From Dyella sp. C11 (GTDB lineage: Bacteria; Pseudomonadota; Gammaproteobacteria; Xanthomonadales; Rhodanobacteraceae), in NCBI RefSeq assembly GCF_003121485.1, contig NZ_QAVX01000017.1, forward strand, positions 44,432-108,431: a stretch of DNA of 64,000 bases, given 5' to 3'. The notes below the pieces were generated by a model that worked only from the letters and a program-made list of their open reading frames with translations, was not told where the DNA came from and made no database searches. The position numbers and the translations under genes are program-made. This document shows, piece after piece, positions 1 through 9,137 of this stretch (position 1 is the stretch's first letter; each line of letters begins with the position of its first letter).

Positions 1-653
<653 letters not shown>

Positions 654-1301
654 TCACGGGGACGTCTGGGCTGCCTTCTGCAAGCTTCTGAGATAGGCGC
701 AGAACATATCAGCCATGGCATCTGCATAGGTGGCGATCTCGGCAGCGCTACGCGGGCTTTCAGAGAAATCCTTGCCGACGGCGCTGAGCGTGGTGGTGAC
801 CAGATCGGCAGCAAGCGCACGGGTCGCATCGGTGGCGTTGGGCAGTGCCTCGCGCATGAATGTGAGAACCGTACGTTCCCCGGAAGCCCTTGCCGCCCGG
901 GCCTCGGGCGCATCGCGATACAGCGGCGCAGCGTCGTTCAGGGCCACGCGCATCGCGGCTTCCTCGCACTCGGAACGCACGAACGCATGCACCAGCCGGC
1001 GCAGCCGTTCCAATGGCGGTTTGCCTGCATCTTCCAGAATGCGGCGCAACAGGTCGGTGGTCTGCTGCCATTCGTCGCTTTGCAGGCGAAACAGAATCGC
1101 GGCCTTGTTCGGAAAGTACTGGTACAGCGAACCCACGCTTACACCCGCCTTCTCCGCGACCCGTGCGGTAGTGAAGCGCTGTGCGCCCTCCTTCGCCAAA
1201 ACCTGAGCAGCCGCTTCAAGCACGGCGGCGACAAGCTCGTTCGATCGCGCCTGTTGTGGCTGTTTTCTCGAGGAAATCCTGGCATTCCGGCGAGTGGCCA
1301 T
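654..1301 (-). CDS. TetR/AcrR family transcriptional regulator
   Basis: A 215-residue TetR-type repressor. The helix-turn-helix is at about residues 30-75 (FTTARVAEKAGVSVGSLYQ, then YFPNKAAIL), followed by an all-helical ligand-binding domain. I chose the ATG at 1301 (MATRRNARIS) because an upstream extension would run through the promoter and into the oppositely directed methyltransferase gene. It is divergent from that O-methyltransferase, and the 91-bp gap holds palindromic sequence, so it probably represses itself and its neighbour. The ligand is unknown. Length and domain order are normal for the family. Confidence 0.9.
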   Translation of the reverse strand: MATRRNARISSRKQPQQARSNELVAAVLEAAAQVLAKEGAQRFTTARVAEKAGVSVGSLYQYFPNKAAILFRLQSDEWQQTTDLLRRILEDAGKPPLERLRRLVHAFVRSECEEAAMRVALNDAAPLYRDAPEARAARASGERTVLTFMREALPNATDATRALAADLVTTTLSAVGKDFSESPRSAAEIATYADAMADMFCAYLRSLQKAAQTSP

Positions 1302-1330
1302 GCGTGCACTCCAATGCGAATAGGAAACAT

Positions 1331-1342
1331 GACGAATTCGTC
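1331..1342. promoter_or_regulatory. Candidate TetR operator between divergent genes
   Basis: A perfect 12-bp palindrome GACGAATTCGTC in the short gap between the TetR gene and the O-methyltransferase gene. It sits inside a wider inverted repeat, AATGCGA at 1313-1319 and TCGCATT at 1341-1347. The position suits autoregulation by the adjacent TetR protein. Binding is inferred only. Confidence 0.5.
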
Positions 1343-1392
1343 GCATTCTAATCCGGCACGCCAGATGGCGCACGACAGACCGGAGAACCTGC

Positions 1393-2064
1393 ATGACCAC
1401 GCTTACCTCTTTCCCCATCGCACCGCTGCTAAGCCGCCTCTTCAGCGAAGCGGATGCGCTTTCACCCATGGACATTCCCGCCGTGCGCGAAATGTCCGAG
1501 CAAGACCACGCGCGCCTGATGCGCAGCAAAACCGACTACCGCCATTTCTACGCGCAATTGAAAGAACTGCCGCTGGCCGTGTCACGCGAGACGGGGCAAC
1601 TGCTCTACATGCTGGCCCGCAGCACCGGCGCGCGTTCCATCGTGGAGTTCGGTACGTCCTTTGGCATCTCCACCTTGCACCTTGCCGCTGCGCTGCGCGA
1701 CAACGGCGGCGGTCGCCTCATCACCAGCGAATTCGAGCCGTCCAAAGTCGCGCGCGCCCGCACCAACCTGACGGAAGGCGGCGTGATCGACATGGTGGAA
1801 ATCCGCGAAGGTGATGCCCTGCAAACCCTGAGCCGCGACCTGCCCGGGCACATCGATCTCTTGCTGCTCGACGGCGCCAAGGCGCTTTACCCAGAAGTCC
1901 TGGCGCTGGTGGAAAGCCGCGTGAAGCCCGGTGCATTCGTTATTGCCGACAATGCCGACTACAGCCCCGACTATCTGGCCTACGTGCGTTCCGCCACCAA
2001 CGGCTATCTGTCCATCCCGTTCGGTGAAGACGTGGAGCTGTCAATGAAGCTGGGCGCGCACTGA
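1393..2064 (+). CDS. O-methyltransferase (class I, SAM-dependent)
   Basis: A 223-residue soluble methyltransferase of the O-methyltransferase/YrrM (COG4122) type. The SAM-binding motif I appears as VEFGTSFGISTL near residue 78, the acidic ribose-binding region as SEFEP, and the later DLLLLDGAKALYPEVL segment matches the strand and loop typical of catechol O-methyltransferase-like enzymes. The substrate is unknown. It is divergent from a TetR regulator, an arrangement often used for stress- or xenobiotic-inducible enzymes. No signal peptide. The start at 1393 gives a normal N-terminus for the family. Confidence 0.85.
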   Translation: MTTLTSFPIAPLLSRLFSEADALSPMDIPAVREMSEQDHARLMRSKTDYRHFYAQLKELPLAVSRETGQLLYMLARSTGARSIVEFGTSFGISTLHLAAALRDNGGGRLITSEFEPSKVARARTNLTEGGVIDMVEIREGDALQTLSRDLPGHIDLLLLDGAKALYPEVLALVESRVKPGAFVIADNADYSPDYLAYVRSATNGYLSIPFGEDVELSMKLGAH

Positions 2065-2100
2065 CGGCCTGCCCTGCATTTCCGCGATGCCAGACCAGTG

Positions 2101-2787
2101 TCATGCATCGCGGGGAAAGCAACGATGACGTTGGGCTTCCTTCTCCACGTCATCGGGCGACATGTGCCGATCGAGCAATTGCTGCGGCGTCATCATTCGC
2201 CACGCGTCCACGTCGATGCAGTGCTTGTCTGGCACACCGAAATGGCGCTGCATCCAGTTCACCACGGGCTTGATGCCTTGCGTCGCCGGATCGGCCAGCT
2301 GGATGCCATGCACCATCGGGCGGTCGGAGCCCGGGAGATTCGCCGCAACGCCAGGGTTCTGATCGTGTCGCAAGAGCGCGCCACCGGATACGTAATCCCC
2401 TGCACTTTGTGTGTCGGGCGCCGCAACGGGCGCTGGTTCCGCAAGCACTGAAGGTCCGGCAACGACGGCTGGTGCGTCACGTTCGATGGGATGTGGCGAG
2501 ACCACGGAGTGACGCGTGACGACCCTGTTCGCGACGATCGTGTGAGGCCTGGTGATGGATGGCGCCACGACATCCGCCCTGTGTGATTGATCTTCGGTCC
2601 TCGTCCATTGCACCAGCAACGCGTCCGTTCGCGTTGATGCCATCAACACATGCGGGTCATCGAGAGGCGCAGGCGGCCGAAGCAGACAGAGCAACAGCGC
2701 ACCATGGAAAAGCACGAGCACGGCGTAGATAAGCGAACGCTGCGCCGACGCCTTCCACTTGGCCTTCCATGCTGAGCTGCGCGTCAT
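2101..2787 (-). CDS. Membrane-anchored protein of unknown function
   Basis: A 228-residue protein with a basic N-terminus and one membrane helix at about residues 18-36 (LIYAVLVLFHGALLLCLL). A low-complexity Pro/Val/Ala-rich linker follows, then a C-terminal domain of about 70 residues with WMQRHFGVPDKHCIDVDAWR and MTPQQLLDRHMSPDDVEK. The layout, short cytoplasmic tail then helix, flexible periplasmic linker and small domain, resembles periplasm-spanning anchor proteins, but I recognise no named family. A good GGGGGAG ribosome site supports the start. It is convergent with the methyltransferase. Confidence 0.65.
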   Translation of the reverse strand: MTRSSAWKAKWKASAQRSLIYAVLVLFHGALLLCLLRPPAPLDDPHVLMASTRTDALLVQWTRTEDQSHRADVVAPSITRPHTIVANRVVTRHSVVSPHPIERDAPAVVAGPSVLAEPAPVAAPDTQSAGDYVSGGALLRHDQNPGVAANLPGSDRPMVHGIQLADPATQGIKPVVNWMQRHFGVPDKHCIDVDAWRMMTPQQLLDRHMSPDDVEKEAQRHRCFPRDA

Positions 2788-2834
2788 GCTTCACTCCCCC
2801 TGGCCAAGGATCGACCACGGGGAGCGCACCTGGT

Positions 2835-3125
2835 TCACGGGAACGGCAAGGCTAGTGCTTCGAATCTGTTTGAACTCTTGTTGAGAGTCTCGAAAGGCGT
2901 CATTTTTTGCCCGTCATCCCCGCGAAGGCGGGAGGCGCCTTTCAACAGCCGAAGGGCTGGTGATGACGGTGAAGGAAGTAGATGCTCAGACGAGATTTCA
3001 AACAGGCCCTTGGACGCCAGTTCACTCTTGGCCTTGCCGACTCCGTCCAGCAGCTGCAGTGTGGGTATTCCGTCCGGTGCCACTTTCATCACGGTGCGCG
3101 CAGCCCCTGCATGTCGTGGCTTCAT
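2835..3125 (-). CDS. Small protein whose 3' half is repeat DNA
   Basis: A 96-residue open frame. Its first 45 residues (MKPRHAGAARTVMKVAPDGI and on) look like ordinary protein and follow an AAGGAG ribosome site. The remainder is encoded by the palindromic repeat at 2911-2969 and is rich in Ser, Pro and Arg. The likely explanation is a small gene truncated by insertion of the repeat element, with the frame running on by chance. I do not recognise a family. It may be a pseudogene. Confidence 0.35.
   Translation of the reverse strand: MKPRHAGAARTVMKVAPDGIPTLQLLDGVGKAKSELASKGLFEISSEHLLPSPSSPALRLLKGASRLRGDDGQKMTPFETLNKSSNRFEALALPFP
2911..2969. repeat. Palindromic intergenic repeat (GTCATCCCCGCGAAGGCGGG type)
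   Basis: CCGTCATC at 2911-2918 pairs with GATGACGG at 2962-2969, and inside lie CCCGCGAAGGCGGG and GCCGAAGGGC, so the element can fold into a long imperfect hairpin. A related element lies at 12723-12828. Repeats beginning GTCAT(C/T)CCCGCGAA are common between genes in Xanthomonadales and other proteobacteria. Confidence 0.7.
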
Positions 3126-3324
3126 CGTGCATCTCTCCTTGTCAGGTGAAACGGCGATGACGCCTCAAGGGATGACCATCCCTTCGCTGCCATGAACATC
3201 ACCGGCGGGACAAGGGCCAGCCCGCGTTGCGTGGCGTAGCAACCTCCACGTCGGCAACCTTCTACGGCCACGCGATTGCCATGAACAGAAGGCATGGTTT
3301 CGCTTGTCGCCTGGAGAGACCGCC

Positions 3325-3642
3325 ATGCCAGCGCCCCATCCCCTTCCCACCCGCATGGATCACTCGCCCCTCCGCCAATGGGATGGTGCGATGCCCATCA
3401 TCATGTCGGCCATCGTGTTGCTGATGATCGTGGTGGAGCTGGTTCAGCACGGCCCGCATGCGCCGCATCACGACGAAGGCACTGCGGACCATATCGCCAT
3501 CATGCTGATGTATGGGCAAATACCCATCATGTTCTGGTTCGTGGCATCCCGCCGTCATCCGGTGCGACGCATCCTGCCGGTGCTTCTGCTTCAGTTGGCG
3601 CTGTGGTCCGGTACCTTTGTCCTTGCGGTCGCGCTGACCTAA
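3325..3642 (+). CDS. Small multi-helix membrane protein
   Basis: A 105-residue protein with three hydrophobic segments: IIMSAIVLLMIVVELV, IAIMLMYGQIPIMFWFVA and ILPVLLLQLALWSGTFVLAV. Between the first two is a His-rich loop (HGPHAPHHDEG) that could bind metal; this is speculation. I chose the ATG at 3325 over a TTG at 3304 because GGAGAG lies six bases upstream of the ATG. No named family is recognised. It is convergent with the CadC-like regulator. Confidence 0.6.
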   Translation: MPAPHPLPTRMDHSPLRQWDGAMPIIMSAIVLLMIVVELVQHGPHAPHHDEGTADHIAIMLMYGQIPIMFWFVASRRHPVRRILPVLLLQLALWSGTFVLAVALT

Positions 3643-3664
3643 CGCACGCACCACGTCGAGCTGT

Positions 3665-4573
3665 TTATCGGATAGCGGCGGTCAGCGCGTGTGCGGCTTC
3701 ACCCGCAATCTCGTCCTGCACTTTCAGCTTGTCGTCCTGCGGGCGGTCGTACGTGGCCGACCAGATCACGAAGCCATCGGACGCACGCACCAGTCGCGCG
3801 GCGACGCGCATGGTATTGCCCGACGTGCGCACGCTGCCATCGAGGATGTATGCCACGCCCAGCGTGCGGGCAATGTCCGCCACCTGCACCTGCTTGTCCT
3901 TGTAATAGAACGAGGACGTCGGCGCCGACACCTTCATGCCGGGAAAGCTGCTTAACTTGTCGATCAGTTCTTCGGTCATGCCGTCGGCGAACGGTTCCTC
4001 GTTCATCGCATCCGTCAGGTCCAGGAACGGCAGCACGGCGATGGTCTTGGGTGACACGGCGACGGCATGGGCAGTGGAACCCTGGCGCGTCAGCAGCCAT
4101 GCGGGCAGCGCAATGCAAAGAAGTACGACGACAGCGGCCGCCATGATGGCGGGGCGTCGTTTGGCGTTGGCGGCAGGCATGGCCAGTGGCGCTGCCTGAT
4201 CGGCCGCACCGGCAAATGCGGAGCCCTCTTCAGGCAACGCCTGGACACTGGCGATCAACCGGTATCCCCGGCGCGGCACGGTAGCGATATAGGCAGGCTG
4301 CTTCGGGTCGTCGCCCAGCAGGCGACGCAGGGCCGTCACAGCCTGGTACACCGAGTCGGGCGTGACGATGACGCCGTTCCACACCTCGGCCAGCAACTCG
4401 TCGATGCTTACGACCTCACCTGCCCTGCCCGCCAGGCACAGCAGAAGCCGCATGGTGCGTGCCTCGAGCTTGACGGTGCTATCGCCGCGCACGATCTGGT
4501 CGGCCAGCGGATGGACGGTCCAGTCGCCGACGCGCAGCGTCGCCGTGGTGAGGCGCTCACTTCCAGTGGACAT
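3665..4573 (-). CDS. CadC/ToxR-like transmembrane transcriptional regulator
   Basis: A 302-residue regulator with three parts. Residues 10-105 form an OmpR/PhoB-type winged helix (VKLEARTMRLLLCLAGRAGE, ending VPRRGYRLIASV). One membrane helix follows near residues 145-165 (AAAVVVLLCIALPAWLL). The periplasmic TolB-N/FlgO-like domain has TIAVLPFLDL, FADGMTEELIDKLS and LGVAYILDGSVR. The DNA-binding domain would act from the membrane in response to a periplasmic signal, as in CadC. A GGCGGGA site before the ATG at 4573 decides the start. It is divergent from the YceI gene, a possible target. Confidence 0.85.
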   Translation of the reverse strand: MSTGSERLTTATLRVGDWTVHPLADQIVRGDSTVKLEARTMRLLLCLAGRAGEVVSIDELLAEVWNGVIVTPDSVYQAVTALRRLLGDDPKQPAYIATVPRRGYRLIASVQALPEEGSAFAGAADQAAPLAMPAANAKRRPAIMAAAVVVLLCIALPAWLLTRQGSTAHAVAVSPKTIAVLPFLDLTDAMNEEPFADGMTEELIDKLSSFPGMKVSAPTSSFYYKDKQVQVADIARTLGVAYILDGSVRTSGNTMRVAARLVRASDGFVIWSATYDRPQDDKLKVQDEIAGEAAHALTAAIR

Positions 4574-4795
4574 AAGTCCCGCCATGCATCGCCACGAAGG
4601 GGCAGCGTCGGGATATTCGCACCAAGCCCAGACACCCACAACCAAGCCTTTCGGCGGTTGATTCAGAACTCTTCAGACCGTTTCAGGGCGTTTTTCAGGA
4701 CTTCCCGGCCGCTCCGGGACCACTCTGGCGCCGCGGGTTGAAGCCCGTGCCGGATACCCAAGGGCGCCCCCGCGCGCCCCTTCAAGGAGCCCCTC

Positions 4796-5434
4796 ATGAT
4801 TCGCCGTTTCGCCTTTGCCGTTGCTGCCGCCCTCGCCACCGCCCCGCTCTGGGCCACCACCTACACGCTGGAACCCAATCACACGCAGGGCACCGTTCGC
4901 TGGAGCCACCTCGACTTCTCCTACCCCACCGCCCAGTTCAGCCGCGTGGAAGGCACGCTGGATTTCGACCCCATGATGCCGCCCCAGGCGTCGGTGATGG
5001 TCACCATTCCCATCGTCAACCTGACGAGCGGCATTCCCGATCTCGATGACGACCTGCGCTCGCCGGCCTTCTTCGACCTGGCCAAGTATCCGAACGCCAC
5101 CTTCCACAGCACCCGGGTGGAAACCACGGCCATGGCCAACCAGCTGAAGGTGACGGGCGATCTCACTGTGCGTGGCATCACGAGGCCGGTGACGCTGGAT
5201 GTGACCATCAACAAGGTAGGCACCACCCCGCGCATGCATATGCCGGCGGTGGGCTTCGACGCCCCCGCCACGCTCAAGCGCGCGGAGTTCGGGCTGGGCA
5301 AGTTCGTGCCGCAGGTGAGCGACGAGGTGACACTGCACATCACCGCGCAAGGCGATGAGGCCACAGCGTATGCGGCGCGCATGAAGGCCGACGCAGCCGA
5401 AGAAGCAGCGCAGGCGGCCGCTGCGAAAAAGTAG
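4796..5434 (+). CDS. YceI-family periplasmic lipid-binding protein
   Basis: A 212-residue exported protein. The signal peptide spans about residues 1-20 (cleavage near WA-TTYTLEP), then a YceI lipocalin-like beta barrel follows: YTLEPNHTQGTVRWSHLDFS, the central LRSPAFFDLAKYPNATFHST and VTGDLTVRGITRPVTLDVT. These proteins bind polyprenoid or amphiphilic ligands in the periplasm. The C-terminal 25 residues are an Ala/Glu/Lys tail beyond the barrel. A strong AAGGAG site precedes the ATG. The 12-bp hairpin at 5446 terminates it against the convergent phosphatase gene. Length is slightly above the usual 190 residues because of the tail. Confidence 0.92.
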   Translation: MIRRFAFAVAAALATAPLWATTYTLEPNHTQGTVRWSHLDFSYPTAQFSRVEGTLDFDPMMPPQASVMVTIPIVNLTSGIPDLDDDLRSPAFFDLAKYPNATFHSTRVETTAMANQLKVTGDLTVRGITRPVTLDVTINKVGTTPRMHMPAVGFDAPATLKRAEFGLGKFVPQVSDEVTLHITAQGDEATAYAARMKADAAEEAAQAAAAKK

Positions 5435-5445
5435 GCGCACATGAA

Positions 5446-5474
5446 ACAACGCCCGCCACGTCGGCGGGCGTTGT
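5446..5474. terminator. Bidirectional hairpin terminator
   Basis: A perfect 12-bp stem, ACAACGCCCGCC pairing with GGCGGGCGTTGT, with a 5-base loop between two convergent genes. It has no strong T tract. Confidence 0.75.
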
Positions 5475-5492
5475 CATTCGAACGACCGGTGC

Positions 5493-6344
5493 TTAGCGCA
5501 CGGCCACCGTCTGGCCCAGGCGGGCCTGCAAGGTCTTGATGTCGGCATCGCTCACGCCGATCTTGCGCAGGTAACCCTGTGCACCACCGTACTGCTTCTG
5601 CAAGGCATCCAGGAACTGCGCCATCGCTTCCGGCGGCGTGCCCATCAGCGGTGCCAGCGCCGGGTTCTGCTTGAGCATGGCGGCCGTCTGCGGCGCGGAC
5701 ATCATGGGCTTCAGGTAGTAGGCGGAGATGGCGTAGTTATGCACGATGTCGTCGTGCTTCACACCCGCCAGCGACAGCAGCAGCGCGGAGATCATGCCGG
5801 TGCGGTCCTTGCCGGCGCTGCAGTGGTAAAGCACGGCGCCATCCTTCTGCGCGGCCATGGTTTCGAACACCTGCTTGAACTGCGGCTGGTCCTCGTCGAG
5901 TGCCTTCACGTACAGCACGCCCAGCGACGACGGCATGTGCGTCATGTCGAGCGGCTTGTCGCCCATCAGCGAAATGCGCACGTACTTGAAGCGTGGATCG
6001 TTGGCCAGCGCATCGGGCGCCTTGGTGGCTTCATCGGGGGTGCGCAGGTCGATGTCGAGCTTCACGCCGTGATCGGCCAGCGTGGACTTGTCGGCGTCGG
6101 TGACGCGCGCGAGATCCGCCGTGCGAACGAAGCGGCCCGTCGGCACGACAGCCTTGGCGCCCTTGAGGCCACCGAGGTCACGTGCATTGAGCGCCCCTTG
6201 CAGCGGCAGCAGGCGGGTGGCGTCGTCCTGGGCGGGCACCACTTCGCTGGCCGTGGCAACGGCAGTGGGCGCGGCGGCGGGCTGGGCCTGCTGCGCGATG
6301 GCGAAGGCAGGCATCAGGGCGAGCAGAAGAACAGTCTTTTTCAT
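5493..6344 (-). CDS. Secreted IphP/atypical dual-specificity tyrosine phosphatase
   Basis: A 283-residue exported phosphatase. The signal peptide is MKKTVLLLALMPAFAIA. The NARDLGG motif (residues 53-59) and the P-loop HCSAGKDRTG (catalytic Cys175, Arg181) identify the tyrosine phosphatase family that includes IphP and LipA-type lipid phosphatases. Residues 90-100 (VKLDIDLRTPDE) supply the usual strand and general-acid region. The ATG at 6344 was chosen because it gives a complete signal peptide. It starts 38 bp after the stop of the TonB-dependent receptor gene on the same strand, so they probably share an mRNA. Phosphoinositide, phytate-like or phosphotyrosine substrates are all possible. 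Confidence 0.88.
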   Translation of the reverse strand: MKKTVLLLALMPAFAIAQQAQPAAAPTAVATASEVVPAQDDATRLLPLQGALNARDLGGLKGAKAVVPTGRFVRTADLARVTDADKSTLADHGVKLDIDLRTPDEATKAPDALANDPRFKYVRISLMGDKPLDMTHMPSSLGVLYVKALDEDQPQFKQVFETMAAQKDGAVLYHCSAGKDRTGMISALLLSLAGVKHDDIVHNYAISAYYLKPMMSAPQTAAMLKQNPALAPLMGTPPEAMAQFLDALQKQYGGAQGYLRKIGVSDADIKTLQARLGQTVAVR

Positions 6345-6382
6345 GGAACAGGCTTCCTTGGATCGGGCACGCTGCCGTGCGA

Positions 6383-8860
6383 TCACTTGAGGTTGAACGA
6401 CAGGGTGAGCATTTCGAAGCGCGGCTGGCCCGACAGGTAGGTCGGTGCCGAAGCGGCGACGCCCTTGTACGCCACCGCATTGGTGGTGGTGCTGTAGACG
6501 TAACCGAGGTAGTGCTTGTCGAAGAGGTTGTTCACCGACAGGCGCAACTGCGGCTGGCCGAGCATGCCCCAGTCGCTGAAGGTGTAGCCGGCGTTGAAGT
6601 CGAACGTGGTGTAGCCGCCCACTTTCTCGGTGTTCAACAGGTCGCCGTAGCGCGCACCGTTGTACTTGCCGCTGAAACGCAGGAAGGCGTGGTCAAGATC
6701 GTATTCCAGCGACATGGCCAGCATGTTCTGCGGAATGCCCGCCATGCGCTTGCCATCGGTGGGCAACGCCACCGCGCCGTTCGCCGTGTTGGAGATGAAG
6801 TCATCCTGCTGCGTGGCATGCAGGTAGGTGTACGAGCCGTAGGCCGTCCAGTGCGGATCGAAACGCCAGCTGGCTTCGGACAGCAAACCGTACTGCTGCA
6901 CGGCGCCGGCGTTGAAGTAGCTCAGCTGCAGGAACTCGTCGTAGTGCTGTGTCTGGTAGTTCTTGTAGTTCACGTCCAGCAGCGTGGTGCTGGCCATGAA
7001 GTTGCCTTCGTTGAAGCGCCAGCCCAGCTGGTTGGTCCAGGTGGTTTCCGGCTTCACGCGCTGCAGCGTGTCGATGTTGCTGGCGGTGTAGCTCCAGTAC
7101 GCCTTGGCAATCGGCGGGCGGTAACCGGTGGACGAATGGAAGAAGAAGTTGTTGTTGTCATCGGGCGTGTACGACACGCCGATGTCGCCCTGCACCGTGC
7201 TGTAGTCCTCGTGGATCAGCACGCTCTGGTTGGTGACCACCGGATTGGGTGCGCGATACACCCCCGGCGTGCGGATGTAGTCGTCAATCGCCAGGTGGTT
7301 GTACGAAATGCCCGCGCTCGCCTTCCACTGCTCGTTGATGGTGTAGCTGTCGGCGAGATACGCCTTGCCCGAGGCCGACTTCACGTAATAGTTGTCATAG
7401 TCGATGGGCGTGCCGTCCGGCAGGCGGTAACGCGCGCTTTCCGACCAGCGATCCACCGGCAGGCCGTTGTCGCCGATGGCGCTGAGCGTGTACGGCTCGC
7501 TCTTGCGGTATTCCTCGTACCAGATGCCCGCGGTGACGTTGTTGTTGTCGCCGCTGTAATTGATCTTGGTGTTGATGCCCGGGCGCCAGATGTTGGAATA
7601 CACGTACAGGTACGCAGGCACCGTATCCAGCGCGTCGCCGTCGTGGTTGAGGTCCACCGTCTGGCCCACGTTGAGGCCGTACGGGCTCTTCACGTTTTCA
7701 GACAGGTAGATGGCGCCGCCGCTGCCGCCCTGCTTGGCCATGTAGAAGTACGGAATCACCGAGAGGTTGATCCTGTCGGCCAGCTGGAATTCGCCGTCCG
7801 CCGAGATGTAGCTCACCTCGCTCTTGTTGTTCTGCAAGCCGACGTAGCTATTGGCGGTGGCCAGCTGCGCCACGGCGTTGTCGGCCTTGCCCGGCGTGGT
7901 GGTGTACTGCGGCGCGACGTCGCTGTAGCCGTAATCCCAGCCGTACTTCTCGAACTGCGCCTTGGTCGGCATGAAGTAGTTGTTGCCGATGGTGCGCAGG
8001 TACATCGCCGTCATGCTGATGCTGTTCTGGCCGCCCAGGTCCAGCACCGACTTGGCCTGCACGCGCGAACTGCTCAGCTCGCCCGGACCCTGCCAGATGC
8101 CCGACGTGGTGCGCGAGAACGACACCCACGAACGCAGCGGGCCGGTCTGCCCCGTATCCAGTCGCACAAAGCCCTTGCGCACATCGTTGTTGCCAATGCT
8201 GCCTTCCACGTACAGCTCCGGCGTGGCCGACGGCTGGCGCGTGATCAGGCTGATGTGACCGCCTTCGGCGCTGATCGACGGTGCGTCGATGTCCGACAGG
8301 CCTGCAGCAACGTTGAGGTCGTCGACGTTCTGCGTGTCACCAAGGAAGGTCGGGTAGATGTTGTAGTCGGCCGCTTCGTTCATCGGCACGCCATCGAGCG
8401 TGTACGACAGGCGGCTGCCGTCGAAGCCGTTGACCATGAAGCCCGTGGTCGCGGTGAGGCCGGCGGGGTCGGAACTGGACACGAACACGCCGGGAATCGA
8501 GGACATCGCCTGCACCGGGTCCTGCACGGCGGACATCTTGCGCAGTGCCTGCGCGGTGAGATCGGACTCGGCCTTGTCGGCGTTTTCGGGCGACATCAAG
8601 CCACCGGAATTCACCGCGGCGTTCACGTTCACCACTTCCAGCGAGGTCATCGACTGACCGGAACGCACACCCTGGTTCTTGGCGTTGCCGGCGGATGCGT
8701 CAGGTGCCGCCGCGCCATCGGCCGATGCCGGCGCGGGCGTTGCCGTGGTGTTTGCCGAAGGGCCGTGCGAACCCGCGTCCTGCGCGTGCACTGCGTTGAT
8801 CCCGGCCACGATGCACAAGGCCAGAAGCGAGTGTTTCAGTACGGTCCTGCTGTCGACCAT
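6383..8860 (-). CDS. TonB-dependent outer-membrane receptor
   Basis: An 825-residue receptor importing a bulky ligand using TonB energy. The signal peptide ends near residue 26 (VHA-QD). The plug domain spans roughly residues 100-240 (MSSIPGVFVSS, GFMVNGFDGSRLSYTLDGVP, SAEGGHISLITRQ) and a 22-strand barrel follows to the terminal Phe-rich strand FEMLTLSFNLK. The C-terminal region LRLSVNNLFDKHYLGYV is typical of the family. No STN signalling domain is present. The divergent TetR gene and palindrome suggest induction by a small molecule, and the downstream phosphatase suggests a phosphorylated substrate. Confidence 0.92.
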   Translation of the reverse strand: MVDSRTVLKHSLLALCIVAGINAVHAQDAGSHGPSANTTATPAPASADGAAAPDASAGNAKNQGVRSGQSMTSLEVVNVNAAVNSGGLMSPENADKAESDLTAQALRKMSAVQDPVQAMSSIPGVFVSSSDPAGLTATTGFMVNGFDGSRLSYTLDGVPMNEAADYNIYPTFLGDTQNVDDLNVAAGLSDIDAPSISAEGGHISLITRQPSATPELYVEGSIGNNDVRKGFVRLDTGQTGPLRSWVSFSRTTSGIWQGPGELSSSRVQAKSVLDLGGQNSISMTAMYLRTIGNNYFMPTKAQFEKYGWDYGYSDVAPQYTTTPGKADNAVAQLATANSYVGLQNNKSEVSYISADGEFQLADRINLSVIPYFYMAKQGGSGGAIYLSENVKSPYGLNVGQTVDLNHDGDALDTVPAYLYVYSNIWRPGINTKINYSGDNNNVTAGIWYEEYRKSEPYTLSAIGDNGLPVDRWSESARYRLPDGTPIDYDNYYVKSASGKAYLADSYTINEQWKASAGISYNHLAIDDYIRTPGVYRAPNPVVTNQSVLIHEDYSTVQGDIGVSYTPDDNNNFFFHSSTGYRPPIAKAYWSYTASNIDTLQRVKPETTWTNQLGWRFNEGNFMASTTLLDVNYKNYQTQHYDEFLQLSYFNAGAVQQYGLLSEASWRFDPHWTAYGSYTYLHATQQDDFISNTANGAVALPTDGKRMAGIPQNMLAMSLEYDLDHAFLRFSGKYNGARYGDLLNTEKVGGYTTFDFNAGYTFSDWGMLGQPQLRLSVNNLFDKHYLGYVYSTTTNAVAYKGVAASAPTYLSGQPRFEMLTLSFNLK

Positions 8861-9044
8861 GGGTCATCCCGATTGTGTTGTGTGGATGCCGAGGGCAGCA
8901 GAGCCCCGCCCCGCAGGCCGTTGGCCACGCAGGTGTGACGTTTGCTGTTCCCCTTCCGGGCAGGCTTACCCGGCGATCACCGCCGGCATGGATAGATGCC
9001 GTGACAGTGGTTGGCGAGCGGATTCTGGGAACCGAGCATGACAA

Positions 9045-9064
9045 GTGAATGACTATTCATTCAC
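9045..9064. promoter_or_regulatory. Candidate operator for the TetR regulator at 9138
   Basis: Inverted repeat GTGAATGA-ctat-TCATTCAC with perfect 8-bp arms, 73 bp before the TetR start and in the divergent gap with the TonB receptor gene. Size and symmetry are typical of TetR-family operators. It may control both genes. Confidence 0.7.
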
Positions 9065-9137
9065 TGTTTGTTCGAGACGTCGAAGCTGACACAATGCGCG
9101 CCGGGAATGCGCATCAGGGAAGCCAGGGGGAAGCCAC

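Noticed and set aside
6377..8938. 853-residue plus-strand frame
   Set aside because: It is the complement of the TonB receptor gene; the protein is rich in Val, Arg and His with no domain, as expected from a shadow.
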